DNA of 10,108 nucleotides from Clostridia bacterium. GTDB lineage: Bacteria; Bacillota_A; Clostridia; Oscillospirales; CAG-272. Positions 1-7,068 of this stretch are shown here, piece after piece; positions within the stretch are counted from its first letter, which is position 1, and each line of letters opens with the position of its first letter. The notes beneath the pieces were generated by a model. The model was given only the letters and a program-made list of their open reading frames with translations. It ran no database searches and was not told the origin of the DNA. The stretch covers positions 1 through 10,108 of the forward strand of contig JAGBRZ010000218.1 of assembly GCA_017632155.1 (NCBI GenBank), written 5' to 3'. Position numbers and translations under genes: made by a program.

Positions 1-360
1 CATCTCTTCGAGCATTTCTTCAAAGGCTGTTTTTCTTGCGCCCTGCTTCCCGGATTCGTATTCGAGGTTGTTCACGTTCTCCTTGAACTCCAACCACGTT
101 CCGATATCCACGCCTGCATCACGCACACCGTAGGCATTCATTGTGCCGTCCTTGTTGTAGCCGCTCGCAGCGGTCGCGGAGGTCGGTGTGTACTCGTCGA
201 TGTACAGCGCCCACGCATCGTCATCGTTCAAGCCGTTGGTAAGCATAGACTCGATGATGTCGAAGACCTCGCTCTGATCCAGCTTGCCGTCTTCTCTTGC
301 GGTTGCCTTGTGCGCCTCGTAGACCGCGTAGGAGGACGGATTGATGCCAGCCTTATTGGA
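1..360 (-). other. C-terminal tail with a degenerate EF-hand-like stretch
   Basis: At 241-300 the tail reads REDGKLDQSEVFDIIESML, resembling the second half of an EF-hand loop and its exit helix, but the leading Asp ligands are not in place. Further on, Asp/Gly/Tyr-rich sequence (GYNKDGTMNAYGVRDAGVD) leads to a helix that leaves the window (FKENVNNLEYESGKQGARK). Calcium binding is doubtful. The stop codon is beyond position 1. Confidence 0.4.
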
Positions 361-3300
361 TGTCGGCTTGTAGTTGCTGACCGCAGCCTTCGCCTCCTCG
401 TTCGCCATAGCATACACTTCAGAGATCGCCTTGACTTTCTCCGCATCGGTGAGTGCCTTGTACTCCTTGCTCGTGACCAAGTCGGTGATCATCTTATAAG
501 AGGTTTGACCCTTGACCGTGGCGTACTTGACGTACTGCTCGGCGGTCAGGTCGATCCGCTCGCCGCTCACCGTGAAATACTTGGGCGCACGTTCAGGGAG
601 CACACCAGCCTCGCCTGTCTGCTCATAGAGTCGGAGCAGCTCCGCTTCCATGTCGCTCATAGCAACGTCGGAGGTGTAGGCAGGATTGAGGAAGTTGTTC
701 CCGATTCGTTCCAGCGTGTTCCCGTTGGTCTCCTTCCGACCCCATGCATCGATGTAGGGGATCTGGTTGTAGTCCCAAACAGGCACTTTGGCGCTGATGC
801 TGCCGAGCAGATACTGCATATCGCCCGTGAGGAAGTCGTTCTTCTCGGTGTAGGTGGTCATGCGATCTTCCTGCGCAGAGCGTTCGCCTTGACCGAGAAG
901 CGTCGGTAAGCCTTGCGTGAGGTAACTGGTCGCCGCGCTTGCCAAAGCCGCAGGGAGGGCGTCCAAGCCCTCGGAGGTGGCATAACCGACAGAGTCGAAC
1001 ACATCGTTCAGGCTCTGAAGGCAAGACATCTCCAACAGCGGCTCGGTAACATTGCTGACCGCGCCGAGGATCGTCGAGAGCGTGACGTTCTCGTGTTCCG
1101 CGCCTGTCATTTCCCACAGGTTGACGCCGATGAATAACGGCAGGACTTCGGGAGCAAGCCAGTCGAGCGTAATGGATTTGCCGCCCGGCAGCTCAAGCGC
1201 ATACGCCTGATGCCCCATCAGCTCGTCAAACTTGTTCTCGTCCTCATCGTCGCCGCCGTGACCGCGCAGGAGTCCTTCTGCCGCAAGGAGTACGCCAAGC
1301 CCAACGAGACCCGTACCTGTCAAGCCAGCGGCGATATTGTCAATCGCCTCTGCTGCGGTTTTATCGCCGTTCTTGACCTTCCACAGATCGACCGTCAGGC
1401 TCTTGAGCAGCCCAGCAGGGCTATACTCCAAGCCGCGCACGAGGATATTTGCAGGAGTGCGGCGGAAGGGCAGAATGCCCGACACAATCGCGCTGCCGAC
1501 CTTCTTGACCACATTCTTGCCGTCACTTCGTCCCCATCCGCTGACCATCTGCGAGAAGGCGTTGACATCTCTGTAGGTTGCCTTCTTCGCTTCGTTCATG
1601 GCGTAGGTTCTCGCAGGGAGGATCGCTTTTCCTTTGGCGATCTGCTCTGCGGTGATGTTGTTGGCAAGGCAATACTGCGCCATTGCGAAAGCGTAGTGCG
1701 GACGAGAAGCCAGCATGTCCTCGGATTCGAGTAGATTTGAATTGCCTTTCCGAAGTTTTTCGAGCGGTTTGAACTTGAATATCCGTCTTCCTTCCTCGAT
1801 GTACCGATTGGCGTTGACCGACTCGCTGTATTTGGCATCGCCCATCGACTCTTTTACCTTGTCGAAATCTGCCCACGACGCCTTCAGAATCTCTCTTCCT
1901 CGTTTGGTGGTCAGCGAACCGTATTGCTTGGTGCGCTGAATGCCGCCCTTGGTCACTCTACTGACAGCGGACTCAATAGCCGTTGCGGTCATATCCTTTG
2001 CAAAAACCACGGGCATGAAGAATGTGTTACCCAGCGCGTTGCGGACGTGGGTACGGATGTTGCCGAGCATGGCATAGTATCTCCACGCATTCCATTTGTC
2101 CATGAAGGTGGCAGGCACCTGTCTGCCAATGTCGCGGTAAATCTCCTTGAGGATTTCATCGCGTTCTTCCTGTGTGGTCGCCTGCAGGAATTGCTCTGCG
2201 AGATCGGTGTCGACGGTCAGCGTTGTGCCAGTCTTGAAGATGCGCTCCGCCGCAAGATGGTTGTATTCAGACCCGACATCAAACGCGCCGAGTCTCGCCA
2301 ACGCTTCGAGCTTCTCTTCGACGGTCTTCTGAGTCTTGTTCCGTTCTTTGAACATGGACTTGAGCCTGTTCTCGGCGTACTGCTTGCTCATCTGACCGAA
2401 CCGCTCTGCAACGACCTCCGCCGTGTGCGTAGCCTCTGCCAAGCCGAAGCCGTACTTGCCGACGAGCTTTGTAACGATCTGCTGCTGCGCGGATTCCTTG
2501 GTGCCAGACATGACCACGTCACCGATCTTGATGCCAATGTCCTTCATTGCGCTTCTGATCGCGCCGTCAATGAGCTTGATGTCATCGCCGGTGGACTCGC
2601 TGATCGCCTCGTAAACATACGCATGCGCCGCATCGCGGATGGTGTCGGCGATCTCGCCGCTCGCGCCAGTCTGACGGATCAGGTTGGTCGCAATGGTGTC
2701 TGCCATGCCGGTAAAGCCAAGCGCAGACTGTCTACGAAGCACAGACTTACCTTCGCCGCTGTCCGCCGCAGCCTTAACCAAAGCTCGCATAAAGATGGCG
2801 TTCTGCGGATTGATGTTGGCATCCATGCCAATGCCGCTGTTGATAAACTCGCTGAAGAATTCATCGTCCGCGTACTTCTCGCGCAGCTCGATCTGTGCCG
2901 CTTGCCACGCCTCGGCGTAGAAGGACTGGTTCTGGATGTAGTCGCGCAGGAGGTCGATGGCTGTCAGAGACGGACTCTTCTGACCCTTGGGTATCTTCTC
3001 GGAAGCAAAGCGTTTGAGCTCCGCCGCGATCTGTTGGAGGAAGGTCTTCTGCTTCTCGGTGTGATTCCGTTTCGCTTCAAGGCTCTTCGCCAAAGACTCG
3101 CCAACCTTCTGTGCGTACTCGAACACAAACGGTTCTCCAGCCTGATTGCTGTCGATCACGACGCGGTTGCCCTTGCGTTTCACTTTCACTCCGTCGGCGG
3201 ATTTCTCGGCAGCGTCAGCGGCTTCTTTTCTCGCATCATCAACGGCTTCGGCGGCGCGTCTCGCTTCACCACCGCCGCCAGTGCCCTTGCCTTTGCCCTT

Positions 3301-6114
3301 GCCTTGCCGCTCGTCAATATCTTCCTGCAACCGAGCAACGCTCTTCGCCACTTGGTAAAGCTGTCCTTCGGGAGAGAGCTTTTTGAGGATTCGGGAGGCT
3401 TGCAGGGCTTGCGCCGCATCGCGCTGATGACCGACCATAGCGGTCAGGATAGTCATCGATGTCTCGATGTCGCCAGATGTGACCGCGTTGTTGTACAGCG
3501 TCCAGCCCAAGGCGGTGCTCTGCTTGCTGACCTCGCCTTTCTTTACGCCGTCCAGCCAGTCAGAGAGAGCCAAAGCCCAACCCTTGCTCTTGATCGTCGC
3601 CTTGGCATCCGCCATAGCTTCCTTGTCGGTGTACACCTCGTGGGAGAAGTCACCGCTCGCCGCCATCTCTTCGATGGTGGGGATGGCGATATCGGGCGTA
3701 ACGCCAGCTTCCAAGACGGTACGGACAGTATGCGAGAGCTTCCTGTTGTCCTTCGTCTTGGTGGGCATGTGGATTTCGCGTGTAGGCTTCTCGCCCTTGG
3801 GGATCTCGCCGTGATGCTTGATGTATTCGTCAAGCTGTTCGCGGCTCTTCAGGCTGAAGCGGATGTCTGGATGATCGGTGGGCTTTTCGTTGCGGACGTT
3901 CTTGATCTGCTCCGGGTCGAAGGCAATGTACACGCGGTGACGATTCTTATCGCCAAAGTTGTACCGTCCACCGCCGACGTGGGTAATGCCGTCATAGCCC
4001 ATAGAGCGCAGACAAGCCTCTGCCATTTCCGTCGCATCGTATGTGGGAAGCTCCTGATCGTACATGACCTCGCGCATGATGTAGAACATATCGGAATTCT
4101 TTATGCTCTCTGCCGCTCCGTTCGTTGTTTCGGAACGGCTGGCGATAAGCTCTTCCAATCGTTTGTTGATACCACTCGGAATCTCGTCAAACGTATCAGC
4201 AATCGCGGATACCCACCGCTCCTTGTTGGCGTATGCATCCATGTCGATAGGTCTTGTGATGTTCAGATATACCACATAGATGCCGCTGCCGTCCTTCGCG
4301 TTTCCGTCAGAGTCCTTGGAGTAACCATCCGCTACCGTGCGATCATCGGTGAAGTAGAATCCACCACCGAACAGCCCGAACTTCTGCCGACCGTAGTCGA
4401 AGATGGTGAAGCCATACTTCTGCGTACCGTGGTACATGACCTTGAGGTTGCCGTTTTCGTCACGCACCTTGGAATGCTCGAAATAATTCGCCTGCTCGGT
4501 GGTCAGCTCTCTGCCTTTGTCGTCCTTGAGACTGTAGCGGATGTCCTTGTCACCGCTCGGCTTCGTGTTGCTGATGCTCTTTACCTGATCGGAACGGAAC
4601 GCGATCGCCACCGTTGCCGACTCGATGGGAACATCCACCGCATCGGCGTAATCTACGAGATCATAGAAAATCACGTCGTCATAGCCGTGCGATTTCGCCC
4701 ACCGTGCGGCATATCTCGTGTCTTTTATATCGCCGTTCCAACGATCCATGTCGTCCAACGCATACTCAATCTCGGTGCTCTCATCAAGTGCCGCCTCTCG
4801 GCGAGGGTCATCCTTGTCCAAGGAGTATCCGTAGTTTATCAGCTCCTTGGCTCGGTCGGACATCGCCTTCATCTCGTCCGTGAAGAACCGAATCTCGTCG
4901 AAGTTGGAGTCCTGTGCGTAGATGATCAGCGGATTCGTCAGATTCAGATATACGCCGTAGTTGGTCGCCGCAGAAGCATTTGCTTCGGTCGAAGGATCGT
5001 GGATATCGTAAGTGCCGCTGTAGGATGCCGCGTTGTGGAGCGAGCTTGTGAAGAACAGAGAGGTGCGGTCGTCGCTGCGTTCGGGATCGAACACAGTAAA
5101 GCCGCCGCTCTGCGTTCCGTGGTAGAACACTTGGAGATTCCCGTCTTTGTCTCGTGCTTTGGATTTTTCAAAGAAGTCTTGCTGTGATTTGGTCAATGTG
5201 TTCCCCTCGCTGTCCTTCAGACTATACTTCTTATTATCCTGCACAGCGTTTGCGGTGGTCAAACCATGTTCTGCCAAATCATCCACAGCGGAATCAGTTT
5301 TTTTATTCAGCGCAGCCTCGACCTGATCGACGATGGAAGAGAGCTTGCTGTCTCGTCTGCCCTCCAGCACCGCATCCTCGTCCAAGCCCTGCTCGATCAG
5401 CTCGGTCATAGAGCCGAACGCATCGCCCTCCTTGGGGAAGGTCATCGTGACCGCGCCCTGCGGAGATGCTACGCCGTTGTCATAGGTGGCGAAGTCCTCC
5501 AGCAGCTTGTAGTAGTTTTCGTGGTACGCGAATTCGTCAAACTTCGGGATGTAGTTGTGCTCCTGGCACCACGCGAGGTACTCATTCGCCGCCAGCTTCG
5601 CATCGCCGAGACGGATCAGAGCTTCGTTGAAGTTGAATTCCTTGCCGCTGATCTTCTTGCCGTCCGCGCCGCGCGTGTTCTGTACGCCCGTGTAGTCGGT
5701 AAATTGGTCGATGTTGTTGAGCATCGCCACGATGTGGTTGAGGCTCGACTTGTGGTAGGGGATGATCATGCGGATGTTCTCGTCACCAAGCATCTTGGTG
5801 ATGTGTTCCTTGCTGACACCAACGGCAATCGTGCCGCAATGCTTGGAGTAGCCCTCCGCGTTCTGAATCTCAATGGCGAGGTCGAAGCCGGTCTGACCGC
5901 TGCCCTTGATGGCAACGTCCGAGCCAAAGCTCTGACCGTCCTTCCAGATGTAGTTGCCGTCCTTATCCAAGCCCGGCGCGATGCCGCTCTTTGACACATC
6001 GGGTACGAGAGACATATTCATCTTGATGCCGGTCATACCGAACTGCTTGACGAAGGTCGCCTCTTTCGTGTAGGCGTGGGCAGGGAGCTTCTTCGCAGCG
6101 AGGTCGCCGACCAT
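1..6114 (-). CDS. Giant phage polyvalent protein, C-terminal part (3' end outside window), same frame after the TAG
   Basis: This is the direct in-frame continuation of the upstream frame: 2,038 codons without a stop, running off the left edge. The ATG at 6112-6114 touches the TAG. It is the start a gene caller would choose, but no purine-rich ribosome-binding site precedes it (upstream bases read ttcgactacttgtag), and translation would begin in the middle of a conserved fold. I therefore read it as the second part of one interrupted gene. Counting from that Met: the rest of the cysteine module (to about 225), two ADP-ribosyltransferase-like modules with YHGT at 331-334 and 561-564, a conserved helical domain (753 to about 937), a Lys-Gly linker (938-949), a helical region, and an LPD38-like C-terminal domain starting near 1339 with hydrophobic segments (1595-1612). 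The ART modules would modify proteins or other targets using NAD; the LPD38-like end is probably structural or membrane-associated. Both roles are inferred from family resemblance. Confidence 0.9.
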   Translation of the reverse strand, partial: MVGDLAAKKLPAHAYTKEATFVKQFGMTGIKMNMSLVPDVSKSGIAPGLDKDGNYIWKDGQSFGSDVAIKGSGQTGFDLAIEIQNAEGYSKHCGTIAVGVSKEHITKMLGDENIRMIIPYHKSSLNHIVAMLNNIDQFTDYTGVQNTRGADGKKISGKEFNFNEALIRLGDAKLAANEYLAWCQEHNYIPKFDEFAYHENYYKLLEDFATYDNGVASPQGAVTMTFPKEGDAFGSMTELIEQGLDEDAVLEGRRDSKLSSIVDQVEAALNKKTDSAVDDLAEHGLTTANAVQDNKKYSLKDSEGNTLTKSQQDFFEKSKARDKDGNLQVFYHGTQSGGFTVFDPERSDDRTSLFFTSSLHNAASYSGTYDIHDPSTEANASAATNYGVYLNLTNPLIIYAQDSNFDEIRFFTDEMKAMSDRAKELINYGYSLDKDDPRREAALDESTEIEYALDDMDRWNGDIKDTRYAARWAKSHGYDDVIFYDLVDYADAVDVPIESATVAIAFRSDQVKSISNTKPSGDKDIRYSLKDDKGRELTTEQANYFEHSKVRDENGNLKVMYHGTQKYGFTIFDYGRQKFGLFGGGFYFTDDRTVADGYSKDSDGNAKDGSGIYVVYLNITRPIDMDAYANKERWVSAIADTFDEIPSGINKRLEELIASRSETTNGAAESIKNSDMFYIMREVMYDQELPTYDATEMAEACLRSMGYDGITHVGGGRYNFGDKNRHRVYIAFDPEQIKNVRNEKPTDHPDIRFSLKSREQLDEYIKHHGEIPKGEKPTREIHMPTKTKDNRKLSHTVRTVLEAGVTPDIAIPTIEEMAASGDFSHEVYTDKEAMADAKATIKSKGWALALSDWLDGVKKGEVSKQSTALGWTLYNNAVTSGDIETSMTILTAMVGHQRDAAQALQASRILKKLSPEGQLYQVAKSVARLQEDIDERQGKGKGKGTGGGGEARRAAEAVDDARKEAADAAEKSADGVKVKRKGNRVVIDSNQAGEPFVFEYAQKVGESLAKSLEAKRNHTEKQKTFLQQIAAELKRFASEKIPKGQKSPSLTAIDLLRDYIQNQSFYAEAWQAAQIELREKYADDEFFSEFINSGIGMDANINPQNAIFMRALVKAAADSGEGKSVLRRQSALGFTGMADTIATNLIRQTGASGEIADTIRDAAHAYVYEAISESTGDDIKLIDGAIRSAMKDIGIKIGDVVMSGTKESAQQQIVTKLVGKYGFGLAEATHTAEVVAERFGQMSKQYAENRLKSMFKERNKTQKTVEEKLEALARLGAFDVGSEYNHLAAERIFKTGTTLTVDTDLAEQFLQATTQEERDEILKEIYRDIGRQVPATFMDKWNAWRYYAMLGNIRTHVRNALGNTFFMPVVFAKDMTATAIESAVSRVTKGGIQRTKQYGSLTTKRGREILKASWADFDKVKESMGDAKYSESVNANRYIEEGRRIFKFKPLEKLRKGNSNLLESEDMLASRPHYAFAMAQYCLANNITAEQIAKGKAILPARTYAMNEAKKATYRDVNAFSQMVSGWGRSDGKNVVKKVGSAIVSGILPFRRTPANILVRGLEYSPAGLLKSLTVDLWKVKNGDKTAAEAIDNIAAGLTGTGLVGLGVLLAAEGLLRGHGGDDEDENKFDELMGHQAYALELPGGKSITLDWLAPEVLPLFIGVNLWEMTGAEHENVTLSTILGAVSNVTEPLLEMSCLQSLNDVFDSVGYATSEGLDALPAALASAATSYLTQGLPTLLGQGERSAQEDRMTTYTEKNDFLTGDMQYLLGSISAKVPVWDYNQIPYIDAWGRKETNGNTLERIGNNFLNPAYTSDVAMSDMEAELLRLYEQTGEAGVLPERAPKYFTVSGERIDLTAEQYVKYATVKGQTSYKMITDLVTSKEYKALTDAEKVKAISEVYAMANEEAKAAVSNYKPTSNKAGINPSSYAVYEAHKATAREDGKLDQSEVFDIIESMLTNGLNDDDAWALYIDEYTPTSATAASGYNKDGTMNAYGVRDAGVDIGTWLEFKENVNNLEYESGKQGARKTAFEEMLEEM
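150..2100 (-). other. LPD38-like C-terminal helical domain with hydrophobic segments
   Basis: It opens with DKWNAWRYYAMLGNIRTHVR followed by NALGNTFFMPVV, the signature I associate with large polyvalent protein-associated domain 38 (LPD38), usually found at the C-terminal end of such proteins. Further on are ESEDMLASRPHYAFAMAQY, NAFSQMVSGWGR, ILPFRRTPANILVRGLEYSP, then a probable membrane helix, AAGLTGTGLVGLGVLLAA (1279-1332), an acidic loop GGDDEDEN, and a second hydrophobic stretch, WLAPEVLPLFIGVNLW (1114-1161). The hydrophobic helices suggest membrane contact during entry or assembly, which is inferred. LPD38 has no known enzyme activity. Confidence 0.65.
2101..3267 (-). other. Long helical region between the Gly linker and the LPD38-like domain
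   Basis: About 390 residues, almost all predicted helical by composition: an Ala-rich charged helix (ARRAAEAVDDARKEAADAAE), a short strand KGNRVVIDSNQ, then helices such as TFLQQIAAELKRFASEK, FYAEAWQAAQIELREKYADD, EIADTIRDAAHAYVYEAISE, AEVVAERFGQMSKQYAENR and VEEKLEALARLGAF. No Cys, HExxH or nucleotide-binding motif is seen. A scaffold or helical-bundle role is likely, but the family is not named with confidence. Confidence 0.55.
3268..3303 (-). repeat. Lys-Gly / Gly-rich flexible linker
   Basis: The codons read GKGKGKGTGGGG, from a small GCC-CTT type repeat on the plus strand. It is followed by an Ala/Glu/Lys/Arg-rich helix. A flexible hinge joins the helical domain to the C-terminal half. 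Slippage in this repeat could vary its length. Confidence 0.8.
3304..3858 (-). other. Conserved helical domain after the ART modules
   Basis: The domain begins with FSLKSREQLDEYIKHHGEIP and continues through HMPTKTKDNRKLSHTVRTVLEAG, IPTIEEMAASGDFSHEVYTD, a helix ending in WALALSDWLDG, and STALGWTLYNNAVTSGD, ending near RLQEDIDERQ. The heavy helix content and TPR-like small-residue pairing (ALGWTLYNNAV, TAMVGHQRDAAQALQASR) suggest a helical repeat or adaptor domain. I recall near-identical domains directly after ART modules in other Clostridial phage giant proteins. It has no catalytic motif, and its function is unknown. Confidence 0.6.
3859..4536 (-). other. ADP-ribosyltransferase-like module 2 (ART-PolyVal type)
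   Basis: The module starts at YSLKDDKGREL (YSLK at 4525-4536) and repeats the layout of module 1: helix EQANYFEHSKVRD, strand NGNLKVMYHGT (YHGT at 4423-4434), then LFGGGFYFTDDRTVADGY, a textbook G-x-YFT strand of ART folds, VVYLNITRPIDMD, GYDGITHVGGGRYNF and YIAFDPEQIKNV. All three expected ART elements (His in YHGT, Tyr in YFT, and the DPEQIK strand) are intact, so this is the better candidate for an active mono-ADP-ribosyltransferase. Its target cannot be read from sequence; in polyvalent proteins ART domains are thought to modify host proteins at infection. Confidence 0.85.
4537..5226 (-). other. ADP-ribosyltransferase-like module 1 (ART-PolyVal type)
   Basis: The module opens with YSLKDSEGNTL (YSLK at 5215-5226), a helix (QQDFFEKSKARD), then DGNLQVFYHGT with YHGT at 5113-5124, the NAD-binding His-containing strand of this ART class. 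LFFTSSLHNAASY matches the second, YFT-type strand, here FFT in place of YFT. A strand YGVYLNLTNPLIIY and a late GYDDVIFYD lead to AFRSDQVKSI, the position where the family usually has FDPxQIK. The acidic/Pro residues there are changed but Gln and Lys remain. Compared with module 2 this copy is more diverged, so activity is less certain. Confidence 0.78.
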
Positions 6115-7068
6115 CTACAAGTAGTCGAACACCAAGCGCGGAATGTAGTCGCTGAAGGACTGGATACGGACACCGCCGACGAGGTACGCCTTCTGTGCCG
6201 CGAAGCCCTTCTTCGAGAGGATCTCGCCGAGGTACTGTACGTCGGAGAACGCTGCCTTCGGACCTCCGCTGCCCTTGCTGGAATTGTACAAATTCATGAC
6301 AGCCGGGTTCTTGAGATTCAACGCGACGAAACCGTCCGTGTTCATGAAGTCGCTTCTGTCCACGAGCTTACGGTCGCTCGGATGGTTCAGCAGATGCTTG
6401 GCGATCTTGTGGGCGACGGTCTGGCTTCCGTTCTCGCGCATCACTTGCTTGAGCTTATTGATCCCTTCCGCCAGCTCCGCATTGGAGACCGTGTGGAGTC
6501 CCGTGCCACCGTTCTTGTAATGCCCCGATTCCACGAAGTCGAAGTGATGCGCTTTTACATCGCCGCCTTCGGGCAGGAGCATCCGCACAAGCTCGTTGTA
6601 CTGGCTGACGAAGCTGTCCGTAACCTTTGCCTGTCTGTAACGCTTGGAATCGACGAAGCACAGCGCACAGGCGGTCTCAAAGCCGTTCTCGCGGATGATG
6701 TCGTTAATCTTCACGATGTCCGCTTCCTCAAGGGTCACGAAATTCATGACGTCGCGCTTGATCATCTCGCCGAATACGGCGTCCAGCGTTCTGCGCTTCT
6801 TGCAGACGAGGGAGAAGTCGAGGTTCATCGCGTATTCGCCGTTGGCTTTCACGACGGAGAACACAGGCTTGCCCTTGTTGTCGGTTACGACAGAGGCTTC
6901 GCTCCACGCACCGAACGGCGCGTACTTGTTCTTGAATTGCTGGCAGAGATCGTAATACTCGTCAAGCTGCTTCACGATGTCCGCAGCGTCTTCCTTGCTG
7001 AGCAGGTTCTTGCTGACGCGCAGGTCAAGCCACCGCTTCAGCTCCGCACGACCAAACGCCTCGTAGGT
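5440..7068 (-). other. Large cysteine-containing module with CALC motif, function unassigned, interrupted by the TAG
   Basis: The module runs from KTYEAFGRAELKRWL to about FGSMTELIEQGL. Fixed-looking features are LDFSLVCKKR (Cys at 6802-6804), ETACALCFVDSKRYRQ (Cys at 6667-6669 and 6658-6660), GGVRIQSFSDYIP, LPAHAYTKE, GIKMNMSL, YSKHCGTIAV (Cys at 5836-5838) and PYHKSSLNHIV. Alternating strand/helix segments and GGxRxQSFSD suggest an alpha/beta, possibly barrel, enzyme fold. Clustered Cys could bind a metal or an Fe-S cluster; a radical-SAM-like fold is a guess, since the classic CxxxCxxC is absent. I recall similar modules in other Clostridial phage giant proteins as uncharacterised. The in-frame TAG splits it about 58% of the way along, between the SFSDYIP and LPAHAYTKE motifs. 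Confidence 0.6.
6112..6120 (-). other. In-frame amber stop (TTG TAG ATG) interrupting the giant ORF
   Basis: The minus-strand codons read F-D-Y-L-TAG-M-V-G-D-L. It is the only stop in about 3,369 codons of this frame, and protein-like sequence continues on both sides. Gln codons in this gene are often CAG, so one C-to-T transition explains the TAG. My recollection of related phage proteins is that a Gln commonly occupies this helix position, but I could not check it. Options are a nonsense mutation in a decaying prophage, a sequencing or assembly error, or readthrough. The next bases after the TAG are AUG, not a known strong readthrough context. Confidence 0.9.

Larger units (their letters stand above)
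3859..5226 (-). repeat. Tandem protein-level duplication of the YSLK-ART unit
   Basis: Two head-to-tail units of 230 and 226 codons, measured from YSLK (5226) to YSLK (4536) and on to FSLK (3858). They align at the leader (YSLKD..G..LT), the YHGT strand, the Y-LN-T-P strand and the closing N-KP---DIR[Y/F]SLK. Nucleotide identity is not obvious by eye, so the duplication is old or the two units were acquired separately. Confidence 0.75.

Noticed and set aside
310..909. 199-codon plus-strand frame, and similar ones at 5266-5994 and 8992-9633
   Set aside because: These are antisense shadows in the same register, with no motifs and no start signals.
3268..3303. The GCC-CTT repeat as a CRISPR or regulatory repeat
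   Set aside because: It is a short in-frame codon repeat coding for Lys-Gly. There are no spacers and no palindromic units.
1924..5187. 1,087-codon open frame on the plus strand
   Set aside because: It is exactly codon-aligned with the minus-strand gene, has no ribosome-binding site or recognisable domain, and its protein is rich in Arg, Leu and Val as expected for antisense translation. It arises because the real gene lacks TTA, CTA and TCA codons here.
6115..6117. Reassignment of TAG to Gln (genetic code 15) as used by some gut phages
   Set aside because: Only one TAG occurs in about 3,369 codons while CAG and CAA are used freely. A phage that truly reads TAG as Gln would show many in a late gene of this size. 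It is not fully excluded without the rest of the genome.
6100..6150. Real gene boundary at TAG-ATG (two adjacent genes)
   Set aside because: The frame is unchanged, no ribosome-binding site precedes the ATG, and the split falls inside one conserved-looking module.
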